A stretch of DNA of 64,000 nucleotides, taken from NCBI RefSeq assembly GCF_033958435.1, contig NC_134161.1, positions 12,338,001-12,402,000 on the forward strand. Reading direction: 5' to 3'. Below are positions 12,688-23,967 of this stretch, piece by piece. Below the pieces are notes generated by a model that did not search any database, had not been told where the DNA came from, and saw only the letters and a list, made by a program, of their open reading frames with translations. A program made the position numbers and the translations under genes. Source of the stretch: Carettochelys insculpta (Eukaryota > Chordata > Testudines > Carettochelyidae). Each line of letters begins with the position of its first letter. Positions within the stretch are counted from its first letter, which is position 1.

Positions 12688-12748
12688 AGAGAGAAAGCCG
12701 TGCTAGTCTATATACTATCAAAACAAAAAAAGCGGTCAAGTAGCAGTA
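12688..12748 (-). repeat. Truncated interspersed repeat abutting the inverted repeat
   Basis: It carries 'gagagaaagccgtgctagtc' then an atcaaaacaaaaaaagcggtcaagtagca-type stretch, the 3' part of a repeat also present at 13465-13580 and 45478-45574. It breaks off exactly where the left arm of the large inverted repeat begins. I recall this family from turtle sequence, possibly as the 3' region of a Penelope-like element, but the class is uncertain. Confidence 0.6.
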
Positions 12749-13292
12749 CAGAAATGTTGCGTATTTTTGCAGGATCGGCATAGCTGTTATAGAGCACAAT
12801 TAATAAGCAGAATGGAAAAATGTTTGTGAGCTTTCCCACAAGATACCTGTTTGTGTCATCAAGAATAAAACTGATGTTGCACTAAAGTTACTGTCTTCCC
12901 ACCGTCTCTAAGTCCATCTTGGCTACTTAGATGCCCTGCCGTACAGACACCATTCATGTCGTAAGGGAGGTGGAAGAGTTCTCACATTCATCAGTTTCTC
13001 TTCAACACTGAAATAACCTATTAGCTGCACATCTACAATAACAAATAAGTTCCATGAAAATATGGGTGCCCTGCACAATCAGAGTATAATTTGAATCTGG
13101 TTCCACGCGTCTGTTGTAAGGAGCATCACTACAATAACTACTGGAAAATGGCACATGCTATCAAGTAATCATCTGCTATTTATTAGCTCAGTCTACTTGG
13201 TGGTATAACACCAGCCACAGAGTATTTGGTATTGTACGTCTGTTGGAGAAGAGGTGGTGGTGCTCTGACCTGCCAGCTGGCACCCATCTTCC
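12749..13292. repeat. Left arm of large inverted repeat
   Basis: The sequence is the reverse complement of 13588-14132. The inner part (about 12821-13292) differs from its partner at only about six positions by eye, several of them CpG/TpG changes. The outer about 70 bp match at only roughly 80 per cent, with an indel. Short frames here are fortuitous. The function is unknown: it could be a palindromic DNA element, an inverted segmental duplication, or a product of template switching. Confidence 0.93.
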
Positions 13293-13464
13293 TGGGCTGA
13301 TTCACTCCCAGATTCTCAATCACGTTTGTTCTCCATATATTTGAATCTGAAATTCTCGTCTGTCTTCTCCTCATGTCCTCCAAAGGGTTTCCACGAAACC
13401 CTCAGAGCCCATCTCACTTCGCACTGCTGTACACAGTGATGATTGTACTTAGCACAGCTATTGC
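13293..13464. other. Spacer between inverted arms, first part
   Basis: Unique sequence, except that 13333-13345 (ccatatatttgaa) matches the complement of the bases just before the right arm. The true palindrome may once have continued further inward, with about 41 bases inserted on the left side or lost on the right. Confidence 0.55.
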
Positions 13465-13580
13465 AAAGATCAAAACAAAAAAAGCAGTAAAGTAGCACTT
13501 AAAAGACTAACAAAATAATTTATTAGGCGAGCTTTCACGGTCTGCACAAGTGGGTCTGTCCCACGAAAGCTCACCTTATA
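13465..13580 (-). repeat. Interspersed repeat in the hairpin spacer, with its own small inversion
   Basis: Plus-strand text runs 'caaaacaaaaaaagcagtaa', 'aagactaacaaaataattta', 'ttaggcgagctttcacg', then flips: 'gtgggtctgtcccacgaaag', ctcacctta. The last block is the reverse complement of the segment just before it. The family is the one at 45478-45574, where the order is not flipped. Confidence 0.75.
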
Positions 13581-13587
13581 AATATAT

Positions 13588-14132
13588 GGAAGATGGGTGC
13601 CAGCTGGCAGGTCAGAGCACCACCACCTCTTCTCCAACAGACACACAATACCAAATACTCTGTGGCTGGTGTTATACCACCAAGCAGACTGAGCGAATAA
13701 ATAGCAGATGATTACTTGATAGCATGTGCCATTTTCCAGTAGTTATTGTAGTGATGCTCCTTACAACAGACGCGTGGAACCAGATTCAAATTATACTCTG
13801 ATTGTGCAGGGCACCCATATTTTCATGGAACTTATTTGTTATTGTAGATGTGCAGCTAATAGGTTATTTCAGTGTTGAAGAGAAACTGATGAATGTGAGA
13901 ACTCTTCCACCTCCCTTATGACATGAATGGTGTCTGTACGGCAGGGCATCTAAGTAGCCAAGATGGACTTAGAGATGGTGGGAAGACAGTAACTTTAGTG
14001 CAACATCAGTTTTATTCTTGATGACACAAACAGGTATCTTGTGGGAAAGCTCACAAATATTTTATAAGCATTATGCTTATTAATTATGTTCTTTCACAGC
14101 TATGCTGATCCTGCAAAAAGACACAACATTTC
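13588..14132. repeat. Right arm of large inverted repeat
   Basis: Reverse complement of 12749-13292. Landmarks to compare are 'agatgggtgccagctggcag' at the inner end, 'caacagacgcgtggaacc' in the middle, and 'ttgtgggaaagctcacaaa' near the outer end of the high-identity part. The partner landmarks occur in reverse complement in the left arm. No gene is seen. Confidence 0.93.
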
Positions 14133-14859
14133 TTTTAAAACAATGGTGCACCACTAAAGATGCATTGGCAAAGCTGTGCCAATAGCTGAGCACCAGGTCC
14201 TGCAGGTCAGCAACGAAACACATTAACGAAGTGGTGCAGAAAGCAATGACAGGAATAGAAAGGGGCTGTTGGCCAGGATGGAAGGGTTCTGACAGAGCTG
14301 TGGAAGGACCCCAGGATGTGGACAGCAGGGTCAGAGGGATATTTGCCCAGTTTTGAAACAACGGGTGATGCTGTAGAACACCTGTAGGTGAACAATGATT
14401 GGGGAAAGAGGAGTTATTTGTAATCAGAGCTCCAGTGCATTGTCAGATGTGTGAAGAAGCAGCTTGCAAAGCACTGTACAGTGCTACCAGACTTATACTT
14501 CGAATACAAAGATCACATGGATGCAGAGATGGATGCAAGCTAGAAAGTTCAGATCTCAGTCTTGAACCTCATGATTACTCCAGAGTATTCTGATGTGGGT
14601 TTTGGATTTGGTCCCCTCTCCAGGCAGAAGGTAGGGAGCAAAGCTCATCATAAATCCACCCATGCACAGTGATAGGAAACTAAACATTACTGTGTAGGAA
14701 TGCACGCTGATCTTTCAGCTTTAATCCAATCTTGGAAAACGAAGGAAGAAATTCTCTCTTTTGCCCCAGCACCTGACATTCAAGTGTAATTTTTTTTTAA
14801 AAAAGTGTGATTATTAAATTTGTATGAATACATGAAGACAAGGGGATGAGGTTTAAAAT
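14133..14859. other. Unique sequence, no gene seen
   Basis: No repeat or exon supported. There is an A/T run near 14790. Confidence 0.4.
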
Positions 14860-14990
14860 CTTTATTGACCAACTTCTGTTGGGAAAACAGAAAAGCTTTC
14901 AAGCTAAACAGAGCTTTTCTTCACGTTTGGGAAAGGTACCAAGAGAAACCAGACCAGTAAAAGATATTACCCCACATATCTTGAAAATCT
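14860..14990 (+). repeat. Interspersed repeat fragment (possible Penelope-like 3' region)
   Basis: It contains 'tctttattgaccaacttctg', 'aagctttcaagctaaacaga' and 'gcttttcttcacgtttggga'. I recognise this word order from a widespread vertebrate repeat. A relative lies at 32395-32530. The class is uncertain. Confidence 0.55.
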
Positions 14991-15349
14991 ATTATCAGAC
15001 CTGGTCAAAATTTTATTAAGTCATTGGAAAAATGCATATTTGACTAAATTGAAACCTTTCATGTGGGTGCATTGATTTTATCAACATTTTCAATGACTTA
15101 GTTTCAAGTACTTCTTTTATAAGGCCAAAGCACTTTGTTCCAGTTCTGTCTTTTCAGCTACAAAACATACGTCCATCCTTTCTGACCCTATGAAAGTGAA
15201 ATATTCCAACAATAATGTTTTGATTATCCTGGAATGAAACCTTTCAGAACTTCTCTTCGCTGGAAAATTTCAACTTTTTCGTTCAGTTCAAGATGAAAAG
15301 TAACATGGAAAAGCTGGGATTTCCAATGGCACAGAAAGGCCGAGGCATG
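14991..15349. other. AT-rich, possibly old repeat
   Basis: It contains gaaacctttcagaactt and ggaaaatttcaac blocks similar to the AT-rich dispersed family at 4555-4715 and 52640-52940. No gene is seen. Confidence 0.3.
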
Positions 15350-15642
15350 GTCTATGTTAGCAAGGTAAGTTGATTGCAGATATGTAATTCTAGCTGTGGC
15401 AACTGCATAGCTAGCTTAGATTTACTTGCAATCAATTTATCTAGCCATCTACACAGAGGGAGGTCAGTGGGAGAAAGTCTCCTGTTGACCTCCCTTACTC
15501 TTTGTGATATCCAGGAGTACAGGTGTTGACTGATAACCCCAGATAGTTTGATTTCATGAACCCCTACCAGGCACATAAAATCAAACTCTGGAAGACTGAC
15601 CCTGATCAAGTCGATTTTCCCAGTAGTGTAGACATACCCTTA
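15350..15642. mobile_element. Non-autonomous DNA element with GTCTACAC-type ends
   Basis: The right end reads 'gtagtgtagacataccctta'. The left end reads 'ggtctatgttagcaaggtaa', its degraded inverse. Internal blocks 'taattctagctgtggcaact' and 'ggaggtcagtgggagaaag' recur in the element at 32655-32915. No coding capacity. Confidence 0.65.
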
Positions 15643-15684
15643 GTTTCATGCAGCCCTGGTCATTACCCAGGTAAACTCACATAA

Positions 15685-15830
15685 TCTGAAAGAATCCTCG
15701 GGCTGGAATCCTCAGGAGGTCATTGAATCCAGCCCCCTGTCCAACGCTGGACCAACGCTAACTAAATCATCCCAGCCAGGACTTAAAAACCTCTCTAGGG
15801 AATGCACCCCAGTCCTTCCCCACCCTCCTC
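15685..15830 (-). mobile_element. CR1 3' fragment
   Basis: Minus-strand CR1 tail: 'ctcaggaggtcattgaatcc', 'agccccctgtccaacgctgg', 'aatcatcccagccaggactt' then aaaaacc. This is the order expected from a reversed CR1 3' end. The right boundary is vague. Confidence 0.75.
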
Positions 15831-16551
15831 ATGGCCACCTGGCTCTGTCAGGTGTTCCCAATGCTCAGCAACAGCAGTTCAGATCCTATCCATTCTTCCC
15901 TCAATTGCCAGCACTAAGTGCTGCTTCCAGCACAAGGGGACCACCAAGAGATTGGGCTGCTAAATACTAATGTCATATAAAGGTAGGGTTGGAAAGGACC
16001 TCGAGAGAACATCTAGCCTAGCTCCCAATAACCCTAGCCCAGCCTCGACAGGTGTTGATCAAAACTGTTTTTAAGAATCTTCAGAGATGGCCAGTCCACA
16101 CCTCCCTGGATAACCTGTTCCAGAGCTGAACTATCCTTATAGTTACAAGGTTTTTTTCTTAATATCTAACCTCAGATTAATCCAGATTAAATCCATTACA
16201 TCTTTTTCTAACCTCAGTGGACATAGAAAACAATAGATTGCCATCCTCTTTGTGAGAGCCCTCAACGTCTCTGAAGGCTACCAGGAGCCTCATTGGTATT
16301 TTTTTCTTAATGCTCAACAAGGCTCAGGCCTTACAAGTCAAGTTTTCCGAGTTTTAAATCTCTGTTGCTGCTCTCTACACTGTCTGCAATAGATCCACCG
16401 CAGACAGAACTGGACACAATCCTCCAGCTGAAGGCTCGCTAGCAGACACTAGTAAATGTCCTACTTACAGCAACTCCTGTTACTACACCACTAAATGACA
16501 TTACCCTATTTTGCAACTGCATCTCACATTCAGTTCGTGACCCTCTATTAC

Positions 16552-16742
16552 CTGTGTTCTCTGTAAGCTGAGCACTTGGGCAGTCACCTAGGAGAAATCC
16601 AGGCACTGCCCAGCTGATCAGCAGAGCTCCCACAGCCACCCACAGTTGGCAGCCTGTGTTTCTATTGGCGGTGCACATCCACACGACTTGGTGCACCTAA
16701 ATTTTTTTCCACCCATGATGGAAAAAATTAAAGGGAACACTA
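16552..16742 (-). mobile_element. hAT-like CAGTGTTCCC family, inside CR1
   Basis: 191 bp, minus orientation. Plus-strand text starts ctgtgttctctgtaagctga and ends aattaaagggaacacta. The flanking 8-mers TCTATTAC (16544-16551) and CCTATCAC (16743-16750) agree at 6 of 8 positions, fitting an aged hAT target duplication. The CR1 reading resumes on either side, so this is a clean later insertion. Confidence 0.85.
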
Positions 16743-16895
16743 CCTATCACCCCTAAATCCCTTTCAGCAGTAACTATCTAGCTATTTATTCCCCATTTAA
16801 TAGTGGCGCATTTGGTTTTTCCTTCTTATGTTTAGCCCTGAATTTGATCTTGTTCATTTCAGACCAAATCTCTAATTTGTTGAGGTCCTTTGGAA

Positions 16896-17120
16896 TTATA
16901 CCCCCGTTCTCCAAAGTGCCGCAACCCCTCCTCTCCTGGGGCCACCCACGAGTTTTATAAACGTACTCTGGACTCCATTATTTAAGTCATCCGTATAATT
17001 ATTGAATAAAACCAGACCCAGGAGTGACCGCTGCAGGGCCCCATTATACACACCCTCCCAGTCTGACAGCAAACCATTAATAACTACACTTTGAATATGG
17101 TCTTTCAACCAGTTGCACAC
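16896..17120 (-). pseudogene. CR1 reverse transcriptase remnant (palm region)
   Basis: A 74-codon open stretch of the older CR1 copy. Recognisable pieces are a NWL block, QSVVINGLLSDWE and LLGLVLFNNYTDDLNNGV, which correspond to the conserved 'P(Q)GSVLGP.LF..ffNDL..G' region of CR1-type reverse transcriptase. PQGSVLGP has decayed to LQRSLLGL, and the catalytic FADD region reads LVGG. It is a dead fragment of the mobile element, not a host gene. Confidence 0.8.
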
Positions 17121-17310
17121 CCACCTTTTAGCAATTTCATCCTAAGCACATTTCTGTGGTCTGCTCATGAGAATGTCACACGGAACGCTGTCAAAAGCCA
17201 TACTTAAATCAATATAAATCACGTCTACAGTTGAGCCCCATCACCTAGGCCAGCGACCCCGTCAAAGAAAGAAATTAGGTTGGTTTTGGCCAGATTTGCT
17301 CTTGAGAATT

Positions 17311-17624
17311 CCACATGCCAAGGCATACACATGCAGGAACGACGAGTGCACCCACTGAGGATTTTGCTTTGTGGCTGTATCCCTCCCGGGACAAAGGTAG
17401 TTTTGGTGGCTTCAGAACCAAACCACATCATAATTCTTCATGTCCAAAGATAGGAAATCAAGGGACTAGTAGCAGGCACCTCTCTATTTTAAGTTCTTAA
17501 ACCCAATGCTTGTTTCCATAGCAATTTCAGGTGACTTTACTCTAGGCCACCAAGACAACTGGGTAAGTGGCTCTGAGGTGAAAGGGACAAGTTAGCTGCT
17601 AAAGCTTTGGTGTAAGACTACAGG
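17311..17624. other. Unique sequence, no gene seen
   Basis: No recognised feature. Confidence 0.35.
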
Positions 17625-17720
17625 CATTTGGAGCCAATTCCTGGCTATGTCACCAATTCCCTGAGTAACGGCGAGCAAATCATTTAACCTGTAACTTCTC
17701 CAGCTGCAAAATGAAGACAA
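17625..17720 (+). repeat. MIR/Core-SINE-like fragment
   Basis: It carries 'caattcctggctatgtcacc', 'gcaaatcatttaacctgtaa' and 'ctgcaaaatgaagac', in the order of MIR-type SINEs. Confidence 0.6.
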
Positions 17721-19056
17721 AAACATTTTACTTTCTCCGAAGCCTGCTCAAATATTATGTTGACGAGACCCACATTGGTATCGTGACAGACCTGTGTACG
17801 GAACGACAAAGCTGTGGGCTTTGCAGAAGCAAAATGAAGGTGACAAACATACAGAGAGGTCTATGCTGGAAACACCCCTGTCTCTACAGGCCATATCATT
17901 AGCAGATCACGTACATCTATGCAGTCTACAGTTACCGACTGATAGATAGGAGAGGTCAGTGGTGATATCAATGAAAAAAGGCCCATGTTAACCCTTGTAC
18001 ATAATTATTAATCTCATCAACCACACCAGGAAAAGGATGTTCGAAGGAATGGCAGCGTGCTCACAGTGGAACCTGGAACCACAAAACTTAGCTGATCTTT
18101 GGGTTTCGTTGGGACAGTGGACAAGACTGCAAAAACTCTGCAGGGTTGGTATTTGGAGCTTGGGGGCCTATTCTAAAGAAAGGGACAATGTGCAACGTTC
18201 AGGTCCTGGTTCTTCTTTGAGCACCTTCACACTGGGGCTGATGGCTATTGAAACTTCCAACAAAGATTATCTCTTTTGTATTGTTTCGGAGAAACAATGA
18301 GCTCGTGCTATACACTGCATAAATAAATGGGGCCCATTCAGGTATGTCATCATGGGCTTGTGAGGTACAAAATTCTACAAGCTGTGCAAACCAGCAGCCA
18401 GACAGGCACCCCATTTCTGGAGAGCATTTGCCCCTCCACCGCAAATACATTGCAGAATCAGGCCATCAGAAGAGATGTTCACCCAACCTTTAGAGCCAAG
18501 GGGATTTTAAGCGCCCACAAGGTGATGAGCAATCTGGCAACACGTGTCCTGTAGCAGAGTACCAGGGAGAGCTCCTAGCCTCATAAGCTCTTCTTTCATT
18601 CCCAAGATAAGTGGCTCAGCTGGAAAGATAAGATTTAACTATGTTTGCTTCAAAGCCCCAGAATGAGCTGCCCCTGCCTGCCAACAGAGATTGATTTCTT
18701 ACATAAGTTAAAAGTCACCTGAAATTTCCCCTGGCACATGTGAGGGAGGGAAATAAAGAGAAATGGAAAGCGGTCAGCATCCTATTCTATTAGGGCTGGC
18801 ACATCACTAGTGTGTTGTTTTTCAGCAGGTGAGTTATACAGAGCATTTCTTATGTATAATGTTCTGGGCATTTTTAAAGGTAATCTCTGTATAATATTTT
18901 CCCACCCTGAAAACTTAATCACTGCTTCACTGCATTATCTGCTCTGTAGCAACTGATTCCTCGACTGATGCAGCTTTGCATTGGTCTCGCTGGATTTAAT
19001 CCCAGACGAGGAGTTGCTGGTTAAGGGACGAGGATAGTGGTTATTTGGGGCACCTG
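17721..19056. other. Unique sequence, no gene seen
   Basis: No supported feature. A 101-codon frame (17995-18300, plus) has no recognisable domain. Confidence 0.4.
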
Positions 19057-19150
19057 GGTTCTATTCCTGCCGGTGCTGTTCTATCCCTGGATAGCTGCAG
19101 ATGAGTCATTTCACCTCCCCCAGCTTCCATTTCCAAACTGATGTGTTATG
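19057..19150 (+). repeat. MIR/Core-SINE-like fragment
   Basis: It contains 'gggttctattcctgccggtg' and 'gatgagtcatttcacctccc', followed by a ttccatttccaaactgatg block. Confidence 0.5.
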
Positions 19151-20727
19151 ATGATGCATAGGCCATTAAGGAGTGCAGTGAACTATCTTAGGGACTTATG
19201 TGGCTCCCTTTCTGAGCATCTTATGATCTGTAACATAGGTACAATACCCAGATAGCACTGCTCTATTAGCACCACTGAACAGATAATGTTCAGAGGCCCA
19301 GAGACCCAATGCCAGATAAGAATTCTACAGCAGTTCAGGGAATGGTACGTAAATTTCCTACACCTCAGGCTCGCTCTTTAACCACTGGGGCAACTTTCCA
19401 AGCTGTTCAAAATTGCATTATTGTGGCACTTGAGCATTTTAGTGGCCCTCTACGTAGAGGGGCAAATGTCACCATCCTGTCTGCAGAGCATTTTAAGATC
19501 TTTGGATAAAAAGCAACACACACAGCTACCAAGCCCAATCATTAAGGTGTTCCACAGGAAGGATGCTTTTGCAGCCTGCCTGTGAAGATGAAGATTTAAT
19601 TTCCCCTGAGTAACCTTGTTCCTGTGATTGTTAACAATATTTTACATTTATAAAACAATTTTTAAATCTGAAGACTCTCAAAAGACACAGCAAGCTATGT
19701 ACCATTCTGCAGCAATCACTTCTCCCATCATCACTGCAGTGCAAACCCCTCTGGGCAGAATTCAAAAGCTGGTTAATACTGCTTGGCAGCAGTGGACAAC
19801 AATTTAGAAAGGAGTAAGAAGAAGAACATTTAACAACAAACTCTCCAACCGTCACAAATACCCTTCTGGTTGAAAATGAATTTTTTTTTTTAAATAGATG
19901 GAGCAAAAAATCCTTACTAAATATCGTGACAGTTTGCCTCTGCTTGCAGAGACTGATTGAAGAGAGCAGATACAATCACGTCCTTCAAGTTGACTTGATC
20001 AAGTGAATATTTTTAACTCTCACGCTTGCTAGACAAAGTTTGGGCTGTAATTAGTTAGTTAGCTAAAGCCTGTTACACCCGCTGGTGTGTAAGGCAGAAA
20101 TGAAGGTCCTTCAGTTATAATTAGTCACATCAGTGATATGCTATTGTTTCTACTCCCTGATTAGATGGACACAATTTAGAAAGTTTCTGGTGATAAATTT
20201 GACAAGAAAATTTATCCCTCCCAGCCATGAGCATTCAAATTCATGAGCTCAAACTCTACTCCCTGTGCCAGTAAAAGCAAATCATTGAAGTTCATGGAAG
20301 ATGATTGCTGTTTTATCAGCCTCAAAAAAGTTCAAAAACTGGGACTCAGATCCCTGAAAAAAAAAATCAAGATATGAGAGTTAAAAAAAAAAAATTAGGA
20401 GATTTAAAACAAAACCATGGGCTTTTCTCCATCCTTGTGATTCTGCATGCAAAATGCTTCATGTGTCAAGCTTTTCCTTCCTAAAGCTAAGCAGGCCGGC
20501 AACTACATTTTCAGCAAAAATTCTTTTTGTGCAATATTCTGACGGCAGGAGTTGGGGCACTCAGAGGAAAACACCTAATATCGTGAGACGGGCAATAAAA
20601 CCAGGAGAGATGGCAACACTGCGATCGCAATGAGTAACAAACTACCCTCACAGCCCTTACTTGTTTTCCATAGGTACTGCTGCAGCTAAGTTCACTCACA
20701 TGGAAAGTGCGTTTCAAACACTGTGAT
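19151..20727. other. Mostly unique sequence
   Basis: MIR-like wording ('acctcaggctcgctctttaa' then ccactg) at 19365-19385. Poly-A runs at 20358-20395. An AT-rich segment with several TAATTA/TAATTAG words lies at about 20045-20200. No exon is seen. Confidence 0.4.
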
Positions 20728-21130
20728 CTGTCAGAATCAACCAAGAAACGCTCAGTGTCTGAGAAGCAGACTGCTGCTGATCAGCCTGCAATGGGAAAAA
20801 CGCACGGTGTGAACTCAAACAGGGTGAAACTGCCCCTGAACAGACTCCAGCCCATGGCTCGGACCAGAGGTGGATAATATGCGGCGTGCAGGCTGGTTGC
20901 AGCCTGTTAACCACCGGCTCCAGCTCTCGGCCACTGTCCTGCAGAGCACGGGAGCGTTGGGCAGACTCCCTGTCTACTGTGCCCCTGCTCACCACTCAGA
21001 GCGGCTGGTGGAGCCATGTGGTCTCTGTGGTTTGTGAGGAGGGGTAGGGCTTTGCACACTGTCCCCACTCCCAGCACAATCTTTCAGCTCCTATTGGCCA
21101 GAAATTTCCCAAAGGGAGCTGCCTTGGCTG
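20728..21130 (+). repeat. Paired dispersed repeat, copy A, with a hAT-like start
   Basis: It matches 27000-27345 in order: 'cagaatcaaccaa', 'tgctgatcagcctgcaatgg', 'ctgaacagactccagcccat', 'cagaggtggataa', 'gctttgcacactgtcccca' and 'cagctcctattggccag'. The internal cagaggtggataa...caggctggttgcagcctg block resembles the CAGGGGTGGGCAAAC start of hAT elements. The unit may therefore be one element, or an older repeat carrying a hAT. Confidence 0.7.
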
Positions 21131-22830
21131 TGCCTGCCGTGCAGGCAGTGCACAGATGGCCCCTCCCCTTCCCAGGGGCACATGGCCCCCAGAGAGCAAA
21201 TGGCCCCGGCAGCTGCCCACTGTGAGTGGTGTGTGGGATGCAGGAAGTCTGCCTAAGGGTCCCACTGGGCTGCTGGCAAGGAGCTGCCTAAGGTGAGCAC
21301 CTGTTGTCCAGAGCCTACACCTGGCACCCGAGTCCCTCTTTCCACATCAACCCTCTGCTCCCCCAAACACTCAATACCCACACTCCTGCTCCCATTCCTC
21401 CTCCCAGACCCCAGGTCACAACCCAAATCCTGCACCTCCGCCCCAGGTCCTGGACCCCCTTCTCCAGGTCAGACTCCTCTCCTACACCCAATCCCTCCTG
21501 GACCCCGTACTCCTTCTGTAACAGGTCACAGCCCCCCTTCGTCCAAACTCCCTCCCCAGAGCCATCCCATCAATAGGATGAGGTGGGGTGGCTGCCCAGG
21601 CCCCACAGCAACTGCTCCACCTCACCTATGGACAGGAGGGTTAAGATTGTCTGGGGCAGAGGGCGTGTGGTACAGGCAGCACCAGCCACAAGGGATGACC
21701 TCCCCGGCCTCTCCCCAGCCCCATATTCCACCACTGCCTTCCAACCTACAGAGAAGTGGGACTCTGCAGGCCACGAGGCAAAGGTGGAGCACCACGTGGT
21801 GAATGCAAGAGGAGGAGGCCACAGGGAGATGACTTCCTTTGGCTGCCATTGTCTCTGCCCTCCACCTCCAGTCCCCTGACCTGGGTAATCCCCAGCCAGG
21901 CTGATCGGGAAGGGGACCAGGCTCAGGGTGGGGGTGCAGCAGGGAAGGGGAGGGGCCAGCTATGTAGGGAGTGGGGGAAGGCTGCCTGACGCCCTGTGCC
22001 TGGATTAAAGTGATGGGTGAGAACTGGAGGGAATGGCAATGGGCATTGGGAGATGGAATTATTCATTTATCCCCCTTTCTCATGGCCCATGGATCAGAAT
22101 CAGCCAGGTGAGGGCAAACTTACAGTAACTGACTGTGTGGCTGGATCAGCCACATTTCCCCACATTCTTCCACCTGAGAGCTAATGCCGAGAATTCAGCT
22201 GTGATCGAGAGAAACAGCAGGACAGAAGAAACCCTCCATCTTCCCCATGCATCGCTTGCTCCTAATCCGCCTGTAATTGTGAGGTGCCAGAGTCCAATAC
22301 ATTTTCAAGATGTGTTCAGCAACAAACCAGGGCTGTTAGCTAATTTCTTCTCTGCCACTCTGTTCCGCCAGACATCCCATCCCCTGGAACGCTCCCAAGA
22401 GCACTCAGAAGCCTCGCAAGACGCATCAGCCACCTTGGAGCTCCTCGGAAGTCAATGCAGCTGCATCGATTTATCCCTGCAGAGGACTTCTAATGTGGGA
22501 ATGCAAACCCAGGCTAGTGGCTGCCACCAATTGGCTGCCTGGGTGCAATGACCCTGTTCTCATGGCCACGGCTGGGATGACTGGTAGACTCAGCAAAGAG
22601 GCTATGAATTGAGTGGGACAGAGAACACAACCTGGACTTACCCCTCCACCCTCTTGCTATGGTGTGGGGCGCAGCACAGACGCTGTCTTTTAGCTTTCCT
22701 CGCGGATGTTCCATCCCTGCTCTGTCCCAAGGCTCCACCCCTGCTCTGACCTCAAGCTCCACCCCTTTTCCTGAGGCCCCGCCCTCACTCTGACTCTTCT
22801 CACCTCCACTCCAGCCCTTTCCCTGATGCC
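21131..22830. other. GC-rich to unique sequence, no gene seen
   Basis: 21150-22000 is C-rich on the plus strand (long tracts of ctccc and cccca), which opens frames of up to 169 codons without any recognisable protein. 22120-22400 is balanced unique sequence. Confidence 0.4.
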
Positions 22831-23025
22831 CACTGTTCTCATAAGCTGAGCAGTTGGGCAGCCACCCAGGAAAGCTTCAGGCACCACCCAACTGATTAGC
22901 AGAACACTCAAAGCCCCCACAGCCGGCAGCGTGTGTTTCTATTTGTGGTGCTCATCCGCATACTCCTTGGTGCACACAACAAAATTCATTCTGCACATGG
23001 ATGGAAAAAATTAAAAGGAACATTG
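22831..23025 (-). mobile_element. hAT-like CAGTGTTCCC family
   Basis: About 195 bp, minus orientation. Landmarks are 'ataagctgagcagttgggca', 'caactgattagcagaacact' and 'attcattctgcacatggatg'. The flanking 8-mers CTGATGCC and CTAGCGCC agree at 5 of 8 positions, and all differences are transitions, compatible with an old target duplication. Confidence 0.78.
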
Positions 23026-23689
23026 CTAGCGCCGGGCCATCACCTCTTCCCGTCCCCCACCCTACCTCAGGCCCCACACTTACTTCGTCTCTTTGCACCC
23101 CAGCAACCCCTGCCCCGCCCACTGCTTGATGATCTCCACCCTCCCCTAAACACCTCCCACTGCGTAGCTGATCACCAGCACTACTGAACTGCTGTGGCTG
23201 CTCGCGATCAGTCATCCACTGTTTATTTTCTGTGGGTTGAGCCCTTGAGCAGCCAGAGAGCCAGTGTCCATGTCGGCAGAATGCAAATGACCCTGCTGGC
23301 ACTCAGGCTGTGCCAGCTCCGTGGATCTAGAGAGGATTTCAGATGCCTGGGCAGGCTGCTTGTCATTACTGTCAGATCTCAACCACCTAGTGGGCCAGTG
23401 GGAGGAAATACTCCCCTGGTTACTGCCTCCCTTGGCATCATGGACAAGCTACTCCATGTGCCACCTGGGAAACTGTGGTCCAAACTGCATCTCTCGAGTG
23501 CCCCACATGTTGTGATCTTGTAATATCCCACCTCCTGCACCAACCTCGCAAGCTTCCTTGTCACAGAATGAATGGGGAAGCTCAGCCCCTGTCTCTTATC
23601 ACTGTGTGAAAGCTTATCCAGGAGAGACTCCCAATCAGACTCCAGCAGCTCCTAATGAGACACTGGTGCCCAGCACCTTCTGAAAAATC
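23026..23689. other. Unique sequence, no gene seen
   Basis: No recognised feature. Confidence 0.35.
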
Positions 23690-23850
23690 AGACTCACTGA
23701 CTCACATGGGAGAGAGCACTGCACTGGGACTCGTGAGGGGGGGGCTTTCCCCACTGCCCCACTCAGTGCCTTAGTTTCCCCATCTGTGTAATGGGGATAA
23801 TGATACAGACAACTTTGTGAGGTTCTCTGAGATCTAGTGATAAAAAGTAC
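23690..23850 (-). repeat. MIR/Core-SINE-like fragment
   Basis: It contains 'gccttagtttccccatctgt' then gtaatggggataatga, the usual MIR wording. Confidence 0.65.
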
Positions 23851-23967
23851 GAGGTGAAAGTGCAGGATATTACCAGTAACTTTTGCTCTTCCACGCACAG
23901 CCCATCTCTTCACAAATTTGACCCAGAGGTAGCAGATCTGCCAAGGCCCATTAATGTTACTCACTGT

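Larger units (their letters stand above)
15977..17310 (-). mobile_element. Old CR1 LINE fragment, split by a hAT-like insertion
   Basis: Read on the minus strand, decayed reverse-transcriptase text runs in order. At about 17310-17225 are residues like TNLISFFDGVAGL. Next comes a degenerate block equivalent to DLSKAFD.VP. After that are WLKDHIQSVVINGLLSDWE and LLGLVLFNNYTDDLNNGVQS (16896-17120), which correspond to the palm region. An AERDLGVI-like block lies near 16765, and a C-terminal VQLWNRLSREVW-like block near 16110. Stops and frameshifts are frequent, and the catalytic FADD motif is lost (LVGG in its place). The element at 16552-16742 interrupts it. Confidence 0.85.

Noticed and set aside
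12749..14132. Inverted repeat as a pure assembly artefact
   Set aside because: The arms differ at about six positions in the core and at many more in the outer part, which a simple read-through duplication would not produce. It still deserves long-read confirmation.
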